Below are positions 1-9,589 of a DNA stretch of 56,338 bases, in pieces. Under the pieces are notes generated by a model that had not been told where the DNA came from, made no database searches, and saw only the letters and a program-made list of their open reading frames with translations. Position 1 is the stretch's first letter. Every line of letters begins with the position of its first letter. The stretch covers positions 1 to 56,338 of the forward strand of contig CAYUZU010000030.1 of the NCBI GenBank assembly GCA_964448675.1, in the 5' to 3' direction. The DNA comes from CAYUZU01 sp964448675 (GTDB taxonomy: Bacteria > Planctomycetota > Phycisphaerae > UBA1845 > Fen-1342). Made by a program: the position numbers and the translations under genes.

Positions 1-23
1 GACAGCATCCTGAACTGCACGGA

Positions 24-61
24 CCGCAGGCCGGTGGCATCCCACCGGCCTGCGGCCTTTT
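24..61 (+). terminator. Rho-independent terminator of an upstream gene outside the window
   Basis: A perfect 14-bp stem (24-37 pairing with 42-55) closes a CATC loop and is followed by a short T run at 58-61. It ends transcription arriving from the left of the window. An ATG at position 34 lies inside the stem, so it is unlikely to be a start codon for the next gene. Confidence 0.8.
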
Positions 62-213
62 CATGTCCGGCACGCGGGCACGCCAGCCGGTGGCGGCCCC
101 CCACCCACCCCGGCCGCTTTCCTGGTGGACGGTTGTGTCGTACAATTGCGGTGTTTCGGCCGCCGGCATGCCCGGCGGTCCGCTCGGCCCGGACTGGCTG
201 GAGGCCCGCAATC

Positions 214-1695
214 GTGCATCGTTTCTTGTGGTTCCCGAACGACAACAACCGTACGGTATCCGCCCTGCATGGCGCCCACCTGGTCGGGACGGACAATGTT
301 CCGGTACGGGGCGATGTCACGCTGGAGGGCCGGGAAATCCGCTGCACGCCGCGGACCCAGGATCCGGTCGGCCTGTCCCTGCTGTGGCCGGTCGCAGGGT
401 TCGGCACGATCCAGTTGCAGACCACGCGGCTGCCCGCGCGCGAAGCACCTTACAACCTGCACGTCGAGCTCGCCCGGCACCAGCTGATGCGCGTCTCGGT
501 CAAGCGCGAGGAGTGGGGCCTGTACGACTACTCGGGCATGGACGACATCGCCGCGCTGATCGACCAGGCCCGTGACGCATTCGTCGAGTCCCTCAAGTGC
601 CTGGACGAGGCGGAGCAAGCCGCGCGCCTGGCGGACGAATCACTGGCCGCGGCGCTCCAGGCCGGCGAGGACATGACCCGCTTTCATGCCGAGGTGTTTC
701 TCTCGCGGCGGCAGCAGTCGGGCGGCTTCGGCCGGCCGTTTCTGGGGGTCAGCGCCCCGCTGGGTCTCAAGAACAACGCCCTGGTCAAGCAGATTACCGA
801 GGCGTTTCACTTTGTACGCGTGCCGTGTGTGTGGCGCGAGATCCAGCCGACCGAGCAGGAGCGGCGCTACGATGCCGTCGAGGCCTGCGTCAAGAGCTGC
901 GGCACGGCGGGGTTGAGCCTGCGTGGCGGGCCGCTGCTGAACTTCGGCGTGCGGTCGGTGCCGGACTGGATGTACATCTGGGAAAACGACTTCGAATCGA
1001 TCTATGATTCGGCGCGCGAGCACATCGAGCGCACCGTCCAGCGCCACGCGAAGCAGGTGTCGTCGTGGATCGCCGTCAGCGGGCTGCACGCGGACAACGT
1101 GTTCGGCTTCAGCTTCGAGCAGGTGATGGAGCTGACGCGGATGGCCGTGGCCGCAACGAAACAGGCCGCGCCGCGCAGCCAGGTCCTGATCGACCTGACC
1201 CAGCCCTGGGGCGAGTACTACGCGCGCAACCAGCAGACCATCCCCCCGCTGCTGTATGCCGACATGGCCGTGCAGAGCGGCATCAACTTCGACGCGTTCG
1301 GGCTGCAGTTTCTCTTCGGGATCGACAGTGACGGCTATCACGTGCGCGACCTGCTGCAGGTCAGTGCCCTGATTGACAAGCTCGCCAACCTCGGCAAGGC
1401 GATTCACGTGACCGCGGTGGCGGCCCCGTCCGGCCTGCCAGACGGCCGGGCCAACCTCGGCGGCGAGTGGCGCGCTCCCTGGTCGGAGGAGATCCAGGCG
1501 GAGTGGCTGGCGGCCGTGTGTGCGGTCGCGCTGTCCAAGCCCTACGTCGAGACCGTCTGCGTCCAGCCGCTGCTGGACAGCGAAGACGATTCCATCGTGG
1601 CCGGCGGCTTGCTCCGGTCGGATCACTCGGCCAAACCCGTGCTGCAGAAACTGACCGAACTGCGGAATCGGCTGGTCGCCGGCAACGAAGCATGA
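214..1695 (+). CDS. GH10-like (endo-xylanase fold) protein with lost catalytic residues
   Basis: 493 aa if started at the GTG at 214, which has a GGAG 9-10 nt upstream; the longer reading from ATG 34 would run through a terminator hairpin. The N-terminal ~165 residues look like a carbohydrate-binding or jelly-roll region ending in a helical Ala/Glu-rich stretch. The rest follows the glycoside hydrolase 10 barrel pattern: a strand like FHFVRVPCVWREIQPTEQ, an LRGGPLL segment where GH10 has RGH..LVW, and a GLQFLF strand. At the two places where GH10 carries its acid/base and nucleophile glutamates, I read WIAVSG (for WDVVNE) and HVTAVAAP (for H.TELD). The enzyme is therefore probably inactive or uses other residues. 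The stop codon overlaps the next ATG (ATGA). Family assignment is by recalled pattern, not a search. Confidence 0.7.
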   Translation: MHRFLWFPNDNNRTVSALHGAHLVGTDNVPVRGDVTLEGREIRCTPRTQDPVGLSLLWPVAGFGTIQLQTTRLPAREAPYNLHVELARHQLMRVSVKREEWGLYDYSGMDDIAALIDQARDAFVESLKCLDEAEQAARLADESLAAALQAGEDMTRFHAEVFLSRRQQSGGFGRPFLGVSAPLGLKNNALVKQITEAFHFVRVPCVWREIQPTEQERRYDAVEACVKSCGTAGLSLRGGPLLNFGVRSVPDWMYIWENDFESIYDSAREHIERTVQRHAKQVSSWIAVSGLHADNVFGFSFEQVMELTRMAVAATKQAAPRSQVLIDLTQPWGEYYARNQQTIPPLLYADMAVQSGINFDAFGLQFLFGIDSDGYHVRDLLQVSALIDKLANLGKAIHVTAVAAPSGLPDGRANLGGEWRAPWSEEIQAEWLAAVCAVALSKPYVETVCVQPLLDSEDDSIVAGGLLRSDHSAKPVLQKLTELRNRLVAGNEA

Positions 1696-2087
1696 CTCGG
1701 CCGCCCCTGTCCCAGCAGCGCCCCACCCGTACCCTTCGCGAGCGCCCGGCGCTCGCCGTCGCACTGGCCCTGGTGGCCGTGCACGCCGGCCTGTGGGCCA
1801 GCGCGCCGGGCCGTGCGGGCGGCGACATGCCGGTGTCCGCCGACCTGCAGCTGCGCCTCGACCCCAACCGGGCCTGTGCAGCCGAACTCATGCTCCTGCC
1901 GCGTATTGGCCCGAAGATCGCCGAGCGAATCATCGAGTATCGCATGACGTGCCCGCGGCAGCCCGTGTTTGGCCGTGCCGACGATCTTGATGCGGTTCGC
2001 TACATCGGGCCGGCGACGGTCGAACGGCTGCGCCCCCACTTGCGTTTCCCCACGCCCCCACCGCCGCCTGCCAACGCGGAGAACTGA
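1692..2087 (+). CDS. ComEA-like helix-hairpin-helix protein, membrane anchored
   Basis: 131 aa. The ATG overlaps the stop of the upstream gene by four bases (ATGA), so the two are probably translationally coupled. An N-terminal hydrophobic segment (about residues 20-37, ALAVALALVAVHAGLWAS) is followed by LDPNRACAAELMLLPRIG and a second hairpin, VRYIGPATVERL, i.e. the double HhH of the ComEA/helix-hairpin-helix_3 family that binds DNA backbone non-specifically. In competent bacteria such proteins receive DNA at the cell surface; whether this one does is unknown, since no other competence gene is in the window. The C-terminus is a proline-rich tail. Confidence 0.8.
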   Translation: MTRPPLSQQRPTRTLRERPALAVALALVAVHAGLWASAPGRAGGDMPVSADLQLRLDPNRACAAELMLLPRIGPKIAERIIEYRMTCPRQPVFGRADDLDAVRYIGPATVERLRPHLRFPTPPPPPANAEN

Positions 2088-2088
2088 G

Positions 2089-3108
2089 ATGAGCCTCGAC
2101 ACCCCGCCGATCCCCGTCGTCTTCGACCCGCTCTTCAAGACCAAGCCGTGGGGCGGTCGTCGCCTGGCTGACCTCTTCGGCAAGCGCCTGCCGCCGGGCG
2201 ATCCGGTCGGCGAATCGTGGGAGCTGGTCAGCCTGCCGGACAACGAATCGCCCGTGCGTGGTGGCCCGCTGGCCGGGACCACGTTGGCGGCGCTGGTCGA
2301 GGGCTGGGGCACCAAGCTGCGGGGCCAGACAAGCCTGTTTGACGGTCGCTTTCCGCTGCTGATCAAGTTCCTGGATGCCTGCGAAAACCTCAGCGTGCAG
2401 GTCCACCCCAAGCCGGACGAGAACGACCCCACCGGCTGGCGGCCGGGCATCAAGCACGAGTGCTGGTACGTGCTGCACGCCGAGCCGGACGCGAAGCTGT
2501 ACATCGGGCTCAAGCCGGACGTGACGCCGGCGGACCTGGAGCGTGTGGCAAACACGCCGGCGATGGTGGACGTGCTGCGCGTGTGGCCGGGGCGCGTGGG
2601 GCAATGCTACTACCTGCCAAGCGGGACGTTGCACGCCCTCGGCGCGGGGCTGGTGGTGGCGGAGGTGCAGACGCCGTCGGACGTGACGTATCGGGCGTAC
2701 GACTGGGAGCGCGTCGGGCTCGATGGCCAGCCGCGCGAGCTGCACATCAAAGAAACGCTGGAGAACACGCGCTATGACGTGACCGAGGACATGATCCTCC
2801 AGCCGCGGGCGCAGGTAGTAGGCCCGCTGGGGACGACCACGCGCGTGGCGGCCTGCGAGCGCTTCGTACTGGACCTGGTGCACGTGACGGAACCCGCCGC
2901 CCACGTAGTCTCATCGGGGCGCCTGCGCATCTGGATCATGCTTGATGGCCGCGGCCAGGCCACCTGTGAGCACGGCGGGCAGGCCTTCACAACGGCGTTC
3001 GCCAAGGGTGACGTGCTGCTGATCCCCGCCGGGGCGAGCGACACGCAGGTACAGCTCGAAACACCGGGCGACTGGATCGAGGTCACGATTCCCGACGGGC
3101 GGGGTTGA
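2089..3108 (+). CDS. manA: Mannose-6-phosphate isomerase, class I
   Basis: 339 aa cupin-fold zinc enzyme interconverting mannose-6-phosphate and fructose-6-phosphate. The family metal ligands are visible: Q104 and H106 in VQVHPKPDEN, E124 in KHECWYVL, and H182 in GTLHALG. The N-terminal FDPLFKTKPWGG and the ESWELV motif are also characteristic of the short bacterial class I enzymes. The start is the ATG right after the upstream stop codon, inside GAACTGAG sequence. It is the third gene of a tightly packed + strand run, and its stop codon overlaps a possible TTG start of the next gene. It would feed mannose into glycolysis or supply mannose-6-phosphate for glycan synthesis. Confidence 0.92.
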   Translation: MSLDTPPIPVVFDPLFKTKPWGGRRLADLFGKRLPPGDPVGESWELVSLPDNESPVRGGPLAGTTLAALVEGWGTKLRGQTSLFDGRFPLLIKFLDACENLSVQVHPKPDENDPTGWRPGIKHECWYVLHAEPDAKLYIGLKPDVTPADLERVANTPAMVDVLRVWPGRVGQCYYLPSGTLHALGAGLVVAEVQTPSDVTYRAYDWERVGLDGQPRELHIKETLENTRYDVTEDMILQPRAQVVGPLGTTTRVAACERFVLDLVHVTEPAAHVVSSGRLRIWIMLDGRGQATCEHGGQAFTTAFAKGDVLLIPAGASDTQVQLETPGDWIEVTIPDGRG

Positions 3109-3671
3109 GAGGCGTGACGCGCCTGGTCGCGCGACTGGTGCTGGCGATGCTGCTGCTGCCGCTGAGCGGGGCCGTGTTCATCATCGGCTTTGCCCTCATC
3201 AGCGGACCAAGGGGGCCGTCATCGCGCGATATCGTGTGGCTGTGGCTGGCGCTGTACGCCTTCATCGGGGTTTACTGGCTGCTGCTGTGGGTGGCGGCGG
3301 TGCGCTGGACACCGATCCGCATCGTGCTGTCGGTGCTGTCGGTGCCGCTGGCCATTGCGTGTGGCGGCGGCTTCGGCCTGCTGCTGCTCGAATACGCCCG
3401 CATTCCGACGACCGAGGTCGTCTTCCTGTTCGCAGGGGGCGTGCCGCCGATCGTCTGGGTGCTGGCAACGGTGCTCATCTGGCGTGAGACCCAACAGGAA
3501 CACCGGGCCCGGCTCGCGGCGTTGGGGCACGACAGCGTCTCGTGCCCCGTGTGCGGCTATAACCTGACCGGCCTGCGTGAGGCGCGCTGCCCGGAATGCG
3601 GGACGTCGTTCACACTGGACCAGTTGCTCGGCGCCGGGCCGGTCCGCGAGGAAGCCGCAGGCGACGGGTAG
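3105..3671 (+). CDS. Four-helix membrane protein with C-terminal Cys4 zinc ribbon
   Basis: 188 aa if the TTG at 3105 is used (TTGA overlap with manA); a GTG at 3114 gives a protein three residues shorter. Four hydrophobic segments can be seen (about residues 8-32, 42-66, 72-93, 103-124), followed by a cytosolic tail with CPVCGYNLTG...CPECG at about 146-167. This two-knuckle ribbon, CxxCGYxLxGLxxxxCPECG, recurs in many planctomycete membrane proteins of unknown role. No function can be assigned; the last gene of the 214-3671 run. Confidence 0.75.
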   Translation: MRGVTRLVARLVLAMLLLPLSGAVFIIGFALISGPRGPSSRDIVWLWLALYAFIGVYWLLLWVAAVRWTPIRIVLSVLSVPLAIACGGGFGLLLLEYARIPTTEVVFLFAGGVPPIVWVLATVLIWRETQQEHRARLAALGHDSVSCPVCGYNLTGLREARCPECGTSFTLDQLLGAGPVREEAAGDG

Positions 3672-3824
3672 CGCGACCACAGGCCCGCGGGAAACCGGGA
3701 CCGGGGGCGTCCCTGCAAGCGACAACACGCGGCCCCGGAACGTGATGCAGCTGCCGCGCCCGGCGGCGGGCGCCGCCAGCACGTCGGGCCAAGCCCCGCC
3801 CCCTCCGTCGCGCCGCCGCCCATC

Positions 3825-3859
3825 AAAAAAGAACCCGCGACGCCGAGTGGCGCCGCGGG
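3825..3859 (-). terminator. Rho-independent terminator of the FG-GAP lipoprotein gene
   Basis: Read on the minus strand, an 11-bp GC-rich stem (3849-3859 with 3834-3844, one G-U pair) with a four-base loop is followed after TTC by six T (3830-3825). It sits about 40 bp beyond the stop codon of the minus-strand gene ending at 3898. Confidence 0.85.
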
Positions 3860-3897
3860 CCCGTTGCATTCCGCCCCCATCTATGGGTGAAACACCG

Positions 3898-6800
3898 CTA
3901 CGGCGTCTGCGGATCACCCGCGCCGTAGATGATGTACACTTCACCCGAGTCAGTCTTGTTGAGCGGATCGGCCAGCATCGCACTGATGGCGTAGTCGTCG
4001 TAGCCGTCACCGTCGATGTCGCCCAGGCGGGCGACGCCGCGCGAGAACGCCAGCGTGGCGTTGCCGTCCGGGTCGGTGTTCTCGACGAGCTTCACACCAC
4101 CGCCAAGCTGGTCGCCTTCGTTCGCGGGCGTGCCCGGGCTGTCCGCAATCCGGCCGACGAACTTGGCACCCGGCAGGTCGACCGTGCCGACCTGGGCCAA
4201 GTCGATGTCGCCCGTGAGATCGGCCGCGCCGTAGATGAGGTACACGGCACCCTTGCCGCCCTCGGCACCCGGAGCGGCAATCAGGATATCACTGAGTTCG
4301 TAGTCCTCATCGCTGCTGTCGCCGTCGACGTTGCCGATGCCGGCCACGTTGGCACCGACCAGGTCGCCGGGGTTCGCGCTGAAGAAGCGAATGGCCACGC
4401 CCTCAAACACGGCGTCGCCGGTCGTCCAGCCGCCCGCGGGACTCAGCAGGTTCGAGGCACCCAGCAGCACGATCACCTCGCCGGCGTTGCCGTTGGTACC
4501 CTCGTTGCCGATCACGACATCGTCGTAGCCGTCGCCGTTGAAGTCGCCGGCGTGGTCAAAGACGCGGGCCAGCTTCTCGCCCGAGGACTCGCCCTGGAGC
4601 AGGACGCCGTTGAGACGATCAGGGTCGATCGTGTCGAACGCCAGCTGCTCGAGCAGGTAGTCCTGGGCCTCGCCGGTGGTCTGCTGCCCGTAGACGATGA
4701 ACACGGAGCCGACCTCGGGGCCGGTGAAGTCCACGGTGTACGGGTCACCCGGGTTCCCCGGCGGCGGCGGGGTGACATCCGTCTTGCGGATCCGCTCCGA
4801 GCCGATCGCGAAGTCGCGAATGCCGTCGCCGTTCACGTCACCCAAGGCACGCACGAACGACAGCTCGGCGTCGTCATGGGGGCCGACGATCTGCGGCGTG
4901 CGGTCCATGTAGTAGCCGGACGTGCCGACGGGGTACTGATAGCCGCCGACCGCCGATGCGCTCGGGCTGTCGGTACCGGGGTCGTAGCCCGGCGGGCAGT
5001 CACCTTCGTAGGCGGTATCGATGACGCCGATGCTCGGATTGCCGCGGAGCGAGCCGACCGACTCGATGATGTACTGGTGCGGCACGGGCATGGTGTAGTC
5101 CGTGCGGCCCGCATCCTCGACGTCACCGTTCGGCCAGGTGGTGTACTCGATGAAGCCGCCTTCGTTCACGCGACGCTCCAGCCAGAGCTGCGTGCGCGTC
5201 GGTCCGCCCGGGAAGGCGGGCGCGTCGGTCCGCAACTGGTACACGACACCCGAAGCCGAGCGCACCGCGTCCAGATCACCCACGTCCGGCACGTAGTTGG
5301 GATCACCCACGAGGTACGATTCGTTGGCACTGCGCTTGGGGGCGCTGATGAACAGCCACGTGCCATCGGCACTGATCGACGTACCGAAGCGGTCGTTGAC
5401 CTTCTGGCCCAGAATGCGGGCCCCGATCGGCGTCGGGTACGAGTCGCCGGTCTGCGTGAACACATAAGGCACGCTCGATGGACCATAGAAGCCCGTCCAG
5501 GCGGTCGAACCGCTCGCCGCCGGCGTCACATTCGGATCCGAGCATGGCGGTTCGCTGCCGCAGGCCCCCGGCGGATTGATCAGGACACAGTAGTTGGGCG
5601 GGTAGCACTCAGGGTACGGGTCCTGGTTGGGCTGTCCCCCAGTGGCCCACGACGGCGTGCCGCCCAGCGTCGTTCCCGGCAACGTCATCAGCCACACGTA
5701 CCACTCGTTGGTCACTTCACAGCCATCGGCCAGCCCGCAGGCGCCCGACGGGTACCAGTAATTCCGGTAGAACACGAACGGGAACGGGTACATCGGGTTG
5801 AACGGGAACGCCGACGGATTGGCCAGCGGCGGATCAGTCGCCGTCGACGGATACGCCGGATAGCCGGCGGCATGCCACGGCATGTGGAAACCGCCCGGCC
5901 CCTGATTGTTGAATACGACATCCCACCGCACGACCCAGCGGTCGAGCAATTGCTCGCGACCATCGGTGAAGGGCGAGTTCGGGTCGTTCGGGTCGCCACC
6001 CAGCAGACAGTCGTCCTCGCCACACTCCCCGGGGGTGCCCTGGTCGTTCGGATCGTTGGGGTCGCCGAGCTCGCCCGGATCGCAGTTTGAGGGCGGCTCC
6101 AGGTCACAGTCGGCGCACGTCTCGCCACGCCAGACCAGGCTACGAATGTAGGGCACGAGTTGCGGACGGCTCATGCTGTCGAAGAGCTGGCCGACCTCGT
6201 GCAGGTCCATGAAGCGGTCCGACTTGCGGTTCAGCAACGTCGGGAAACGCAGCAGCTCGTTGTGGCTGGAGACGATGACGACACCGCCACGCGTGAACTG
6301 CGATTCGTTCGGGTACCACTGGAACGCAAAACCGTTGAACTTGTAGGCGTTGTATTCCAGCCGGCCCATCCCGGGCAGGTCGGGGACCAGCTCGGAATGC
6401 TGGATCGACGGGTCGGTCTCGCCGAGGTTAATCGACTCGACGCGCGGGAAGCTGAAAACCAGCTCGGGCAGGTCGTCGCCGTCCATGTCGGGCACGACGG
6501 TGATCGCCGACAGGCCCGACGTCCAGCGCGTGCTCTCCTGCGACGGGGCGATGTTCGCGTTGCGCGGCGTGCGGATACCCGGGAACTTGAGACCAGTGAT
6601 GCCGTTGGGATTGCCGGCCTCGGGACCCTTGCCGACAGCGTTTAGCGCCTTGACGCCATGCAGCCGGCCGTCCGAGCCGTAGATCATGTAGGCTTCGCCG
6701 AAGCCGACGCCCTGGTGCTGAATGTTGAACGCCTTGCCGAAGCGGGCCCCGATGATCAGCTCGCCGTAGCCGTCCTCGTTGAGGTCCGGCACGGCCGCTA

Positions 6801-7971
6801 TCGAGCTGCCGGCCAGGTCGTTGAAGTTGAAGCCCTGCAAGATGGCGCCCTGACTCTTGTCGAGCGGGCCCTCGAGTGGCTCATAGGCCGGATCCTGCGG
6901 ATCGAGCTTGCCGAGTGGGAACTCACCGATAATACGGTCGGTGATCGCCAGGCGGATGCGGTCGCCGCCGGGCTTGACGGCGTACGCCCCGACCGGCGCG
7001 AAACCGTCGTTCACCTCGAAGTACACGTGGAACGTCCCGGTGGGCATACCGGTCAGCTCACGCGTGATGGTGTGCTCGGCATCGCCGGCGGGGTAGGTCA
7101 CGCGGGCGAATTCGGCCACCGGCTCTTCGGTCACCATGTCGCGCAGCTCGATGATGAGCTGGTGCTCGGAGTTGTCCTGGGTGCTGAACTTCATGGTCCA
7201 GCTGATGTCGCGGTTGACCAGGTGGTCTTCCTTGTCGACGGTCGTCGAGCTCGCGGGGTCGGCCGTCTTCTCGTGGCCAATCCAGGTCGCCGCGGGCGCG
7301 ACGGCGTCGATGGTGACGGTGCCGGTGCTGAAGGCCCCGAGTTGGGTCCCGTCAGGCTTGGGCACCCGCACGCCGATCACGAACGAGCCGACCTGGTTAC
7401 TGCCGAGCAGGCCGGCGTCGGCGATCTCCTGCGTGTTGAAGTCATAGGTATTGGTGTTCTTCTGCGCGGTGATGTCCTTCGTGAAGATCACGTCACCGTC
7501 GGGCGCACCGTCCTTGTCGCTGTCGCGGGCGATGATCAACTCGCTGTCGCTCACGTCGTGACCGGCACTGGCCGCGACGAAAAACGAGAGCTGGACCGTC
7601 GTGCCGGGGCGGACCACGGTCGCCAGCAGCGGCTCGGACACCTGCAGCGCGACGTAGGCCGCGGGATCCTGCCCGGTGTCGTCACCGTCGCCCCCGCCGC
7701 CGGTACCGTCACCGTCCCCGTCATCGGCGTCGCCATCATCGGCGTCATCGTCCTCGTCTTCGTCTTCGGTCGGGATGGTGACGGGCCGATCGTCGCCGGT
7801 ATCGGGCACGGTCGGTGGATTGAGCTGGCCCTGGTCGTCATTCGGGTCGACCTGATCCGCCGGCTGGTCCGGCGTCTGCTGTGTTGGACAGCCGCCCAGC
7901 AACGTGATAGATAGGACGGTCGTGCTCAGAAGGACCAGAATGAAGAGCGGGCGATTGGAGAGGAAGGACAT
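3898..7971 (-). CDS. Large FG-GAP / integrin-alpha-like repeat lipoprotein
   Basis: 1357 aa from the ATG at 7971, which has a GGAGG about 10 nt upstream. The first 30 residues are a lipoprotein signal (hydrophobic core, then LLGGC lipobox), so the protein should be anchored in a membrane facing outward. A strongly acidic linker rich in D, E and G follows (about residues 45-95). Several FG-GAP blades are recognisable by calcium-binding D-x-D-x-D-G loops followed by a hydrophobic strand and YIIYG: VPDLNEDGYGELIIGA, LGDVNGDGIRDFAIGS, AGDFNGDGYDDVVIGN, IGNVDGDSSDEDY, LGDIDGDGYDDYAIS. The middle third is a long Cys-, Pro- and Asn-rich insertion with repeated DPNDPN tripeptides. Such beta-propellers bind surface partners or glycans; the ligand is unknown. 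Confidence 0.85.
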   Translation of the reverse strand: MSFLSNRPLFILVLLSTTVLSITLLGGCPTQQTPDQPADQVDPNDDQGQLNPPTVPDTGDDRPVTIPTEDEDEDDDADDGDADDGDGDGTGGGGDGDDTGQDPAAYVALQVSEPLLATVVRPGTTVQLSFFVAASAGHDVSDSELIIARDSDKDGAPDGDVIFTKDITAQKNTNTYDFNTQEIADAGLLGSNQVGSFVIGVRVPKPDGTQLGAFSTGTVTIDAVAPAATWIGHEKTADPASSTTVDKEDHLVNRDISWTMKFSTQDNSEHQLIIELRDMVTEEPVAEFARVTYPAGDAEHTITRELTGMPTGTFHVYFEVNDGFAPVGAYAVKPGGDRIRLAITDRIIGEFPLGKLDPQDPAYEPLEGPLDKSQGAILQGFNFNDLAGSSIAAVPDLNEDGYGELIIGARFGKAFNIQHQGVGFGEAYMIYGSDGRLHGVKALNAVGKGPEAGNPNGITGLKFPGIRTPRNANIAPSQESTRWTSGLSAITVVPDMDGDDLPELVFSFPRVESINLGETDPSIQHSELVPDLPGMGRLEYNAYKFNGFAFQWYPNESQFTRGGVVIVSSHNELLRFPTLLNRKSDRFMDLHEVGQLFDSMSRPQLVPYIRSLVWRGETCADCDLEPPSNCDPGELGDPNDPNDQGTPGECGEDDCLLGGDPNDPNSPFTDGREQLLDRWVVRWDVVFNNQGPGGFHMPWHAAGYPAYPSTATDPPLANPSAFPFNPMYPFPFVFYRNYWYPSGACGLADGCEVTNEWYVWLMTLPGTTLGGTPSWATGGQPNQDPYPECYPPNYCVLINPPGACGSEPPCSDPNVTPAASGSTAWTGFYGPSSVPYVFTQTGDSYPTPIGARILGQKVNDRFGTSISADGTWLFISAPKRSANESYLVGDPNYVPDVGDLDAVRSASGVVYQLRTDAPAFPGGPTRTQLWLERRVNEGGFIEYTTWPNGDVEDAGRTDYTMPVPHQYIIESVGSLRGNPSIGVIDTAYEGDCPPGYDPGTDSPSASAVGGYQYPVGTSGYYMDRTPQIVGPHDDAELSFVRALGDVNGDGIRDFAIGSERIRKTDVTPPPPGNPGDPYTVDFTGPEVGSVFIVYGQQTTGEAQDYLLEQLAFDTIDPDRLNGVLLQGESSGEKLARVFDHAGDFNGDGYDDVVIGNEGTNGNAGEVIVLLGASNLLSPAGGWTTGDAVFEGVAIRFFSANPGDLVGANVAGIGNVDGDSSDEDYELSDILIAAPGAEGGKGAVYLIYGAADLTGDIDLAQVGTVDLPGAKFVGRIADSPGTPANEGDQLGGGVKLVENTDPDGNATLAFSRGVARLGDIDGDGYDDYAISAMLADPLNKTDSGEVYIIYGAGDPQTP

Positions 7972-8263
7972 AGACGGAGACCTCCGCTGCTGCGTCGTAA
8001 GCGCGCAAGAACTACCTGCTGTGATGGTTGTCGGCAACGCGCACTGGCGTCTTGATATCGTACCCCTGCGTGGGTGTCCCGTCAAACAAGGGCCCAGCTC
8101 GCCGTTACACAGACCAGCGTATATCGGGCCTTGACGCCGGTCGCAACCCGTCGCGGGTGCTGATAAGGTTATCTGTTGTGTCATGCCGGCCGTCGCCTGA
8201 CCCTGCCGCAGCGACTGTCGCGGCCGCCTCGCACCAAACGGCAGTGCACAGGATCGTGAGATA

Positions 8264-9553
8264 ATGAGCATCGTTCGACCGTTTTCGGCCATCCATTACC
8301 AGACGCCCGCGGGACGCCCTGATATCTCGACGCGCATTGCGCCGCCCTACGACGTGCTCGACCAGCGCGACAAGGACGCCCTGCTGGCCCGCGACCCGCT
8401 GAACTTCGTCAAGATCGACCTGCCCCACGTGCCGCCCAAGGCGGCCGGCCCCGCCGAGGCCTACCAGAACGCCGACGCCACGCTGCGCCAGTGGCTCGCC
8501 GACGGCACCATGGTGCGCGATGACCAGCCCATGCTCTACGTCTACCACCAGCGCTACCAGCACGAGGGCCGGCAATTCGTCCGCCAGAAGTTTTTCGCCC
8601 GGTTGCGGCTGGAGCCCTTCGGCTCGGGCAGCGTGTTTCCGCACGAGCGGACTTTCGGTGGGCCCAAGGAGGATCGGTTGGCCCTCACCAAGGCGACCGA
8701 GGCGAACCTGAGCCCGATCTTCGGTTTGTACGAGGACGCCGGCAACGAGATCAGCACCCTGCTGGCGGAGGGCCTGCCCGAGAGCCCGCTGGCCACCGGC
8801 ACGCTGGACGACGTGGAAAGCGTGCTGTGGGGCGTGAGTGATCAGGCCCGGATCGATGCCGTAACGCGGCTCATGCAGCCCAAGCCGATCTACATCGCTG
8901 ACGGGCATCACCGCTACGGCACGGCCCTTCTCTACCGCGACTGGCTGACAGAGCAGCAAGGTCCGCTGCCGGACGATCATCCGGCCAATTTCGTCCTGTG
9001 CGTGTTCTGCGCGATGGAGGACCCCGGCCTGCTGATCCTGCCGACGCACCGCGTGCTCAGCGGCGTGCGCGTCCCGGAGGACCTCATCGCGGGCGACGAC
9101 CAACTCGACGTCGCCACGATCGACGCGACCGGCCCCACCGCTGCGATCGCGGCCCTGGCCAAGCTGGGGCCGCAGGCCGTGTGCTGGTTCGACGGCCCCA
9201 GTCGCACGTACCGCAGCGTGCGACCGCGGCAGGCGGACCTCCTCGACCCGCTCGAGCCCGACCACAGCCCGGCCTGGCGGCGGCTGGGCCTCGCGTTTCT
9301 GCACGCATACCTGATCGAGCGTCTTATCAAACCGCGCGTGCTCAACAACCAGGATCCAACCGTGCAATACGTCAAGGCCGGCCCGGCGGCGGTCGAGCTC
9401 GCGCGCGAGTCCAACGGCACGGCCTTCCTGATGCAGCCGACGACGATGGAGGAAATGCGGGGCGTGTGCGGCGCCGGCGACCTGATGCCGCAGAAGAGCA
9501 CGTATTTCTATCCGAAGCTGGCAAGCGGGCTGGTGATCAATCCGCTCGCTTGA
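8264..9553 (+). CDS. DUF1015 family protein
   Basis: 429 aa, the usual length for the family. It begins MSIVRPFSAIHY and carries the hallmark RIAPPYDVLDQ, VYHQRYQHEG, FPHERTFGGPKEDRL and IADGHHRYGTALLYRDW segments. DUF1015 proteins are widespread soluble proteins often linked to serine/phosphoserine metabolism genes in other genomes; the reaction is not established. The gene stands alone on the + strand opposite the FG-GAP gene, and a 36-nt gap separates it from the cobalamin gene, so they may share a transcript. Only a weak GTGAG precedes the ATG. Confidence 0.88.
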   Translation: MSIVRPFSAIHYQTPAGRPDISTRIAPPYDVLDQRDKDALLARDPLNFVKIDLPHVPPKAAGPAEAYQNADATLRQWLADGTMVRDDQPMLYVYHQRYQHEGRQFVRQKFFARLRLEPFGSGSVFPHERTFGGPKEDRLALTKATEANLSPIFGLYEDAGNEISTLLAEGLPESPLATGTLDDVESVLWGVSDQARIDAVTRLMQPKPIYIADGHHRYGTALLYRDWLTEQQGPLPDDHPANFVLCVFCAMEDPGLLILPTHRVLSGVRVPEDLIAGDDQLDVATIDATGPTAAIAALAKLGPQAVCWFDGPSRTYRSVRPRQADLLDPLEPDHSPAWRRLGLAFLHAYLIERLIKPRVLNNQDPTVQYVKAGPAAVELARESNGTAFLMQPTTMEEMRGVCGAGDLMPQKSTYFYPKLASGLVINPLA

Positions 9554-9589
9554 AACCGGTCTACTGCGGCGATTGAGCGGAGTTTGCAC

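Noticed and set aside
34..213. A longer start (ATG 34) for the GH10-like protein
   Set aside because: The ATG lies inside a terminator hairpin and the added 60 residues are low-complexity; GTG 214 has a ribosome-binding site.
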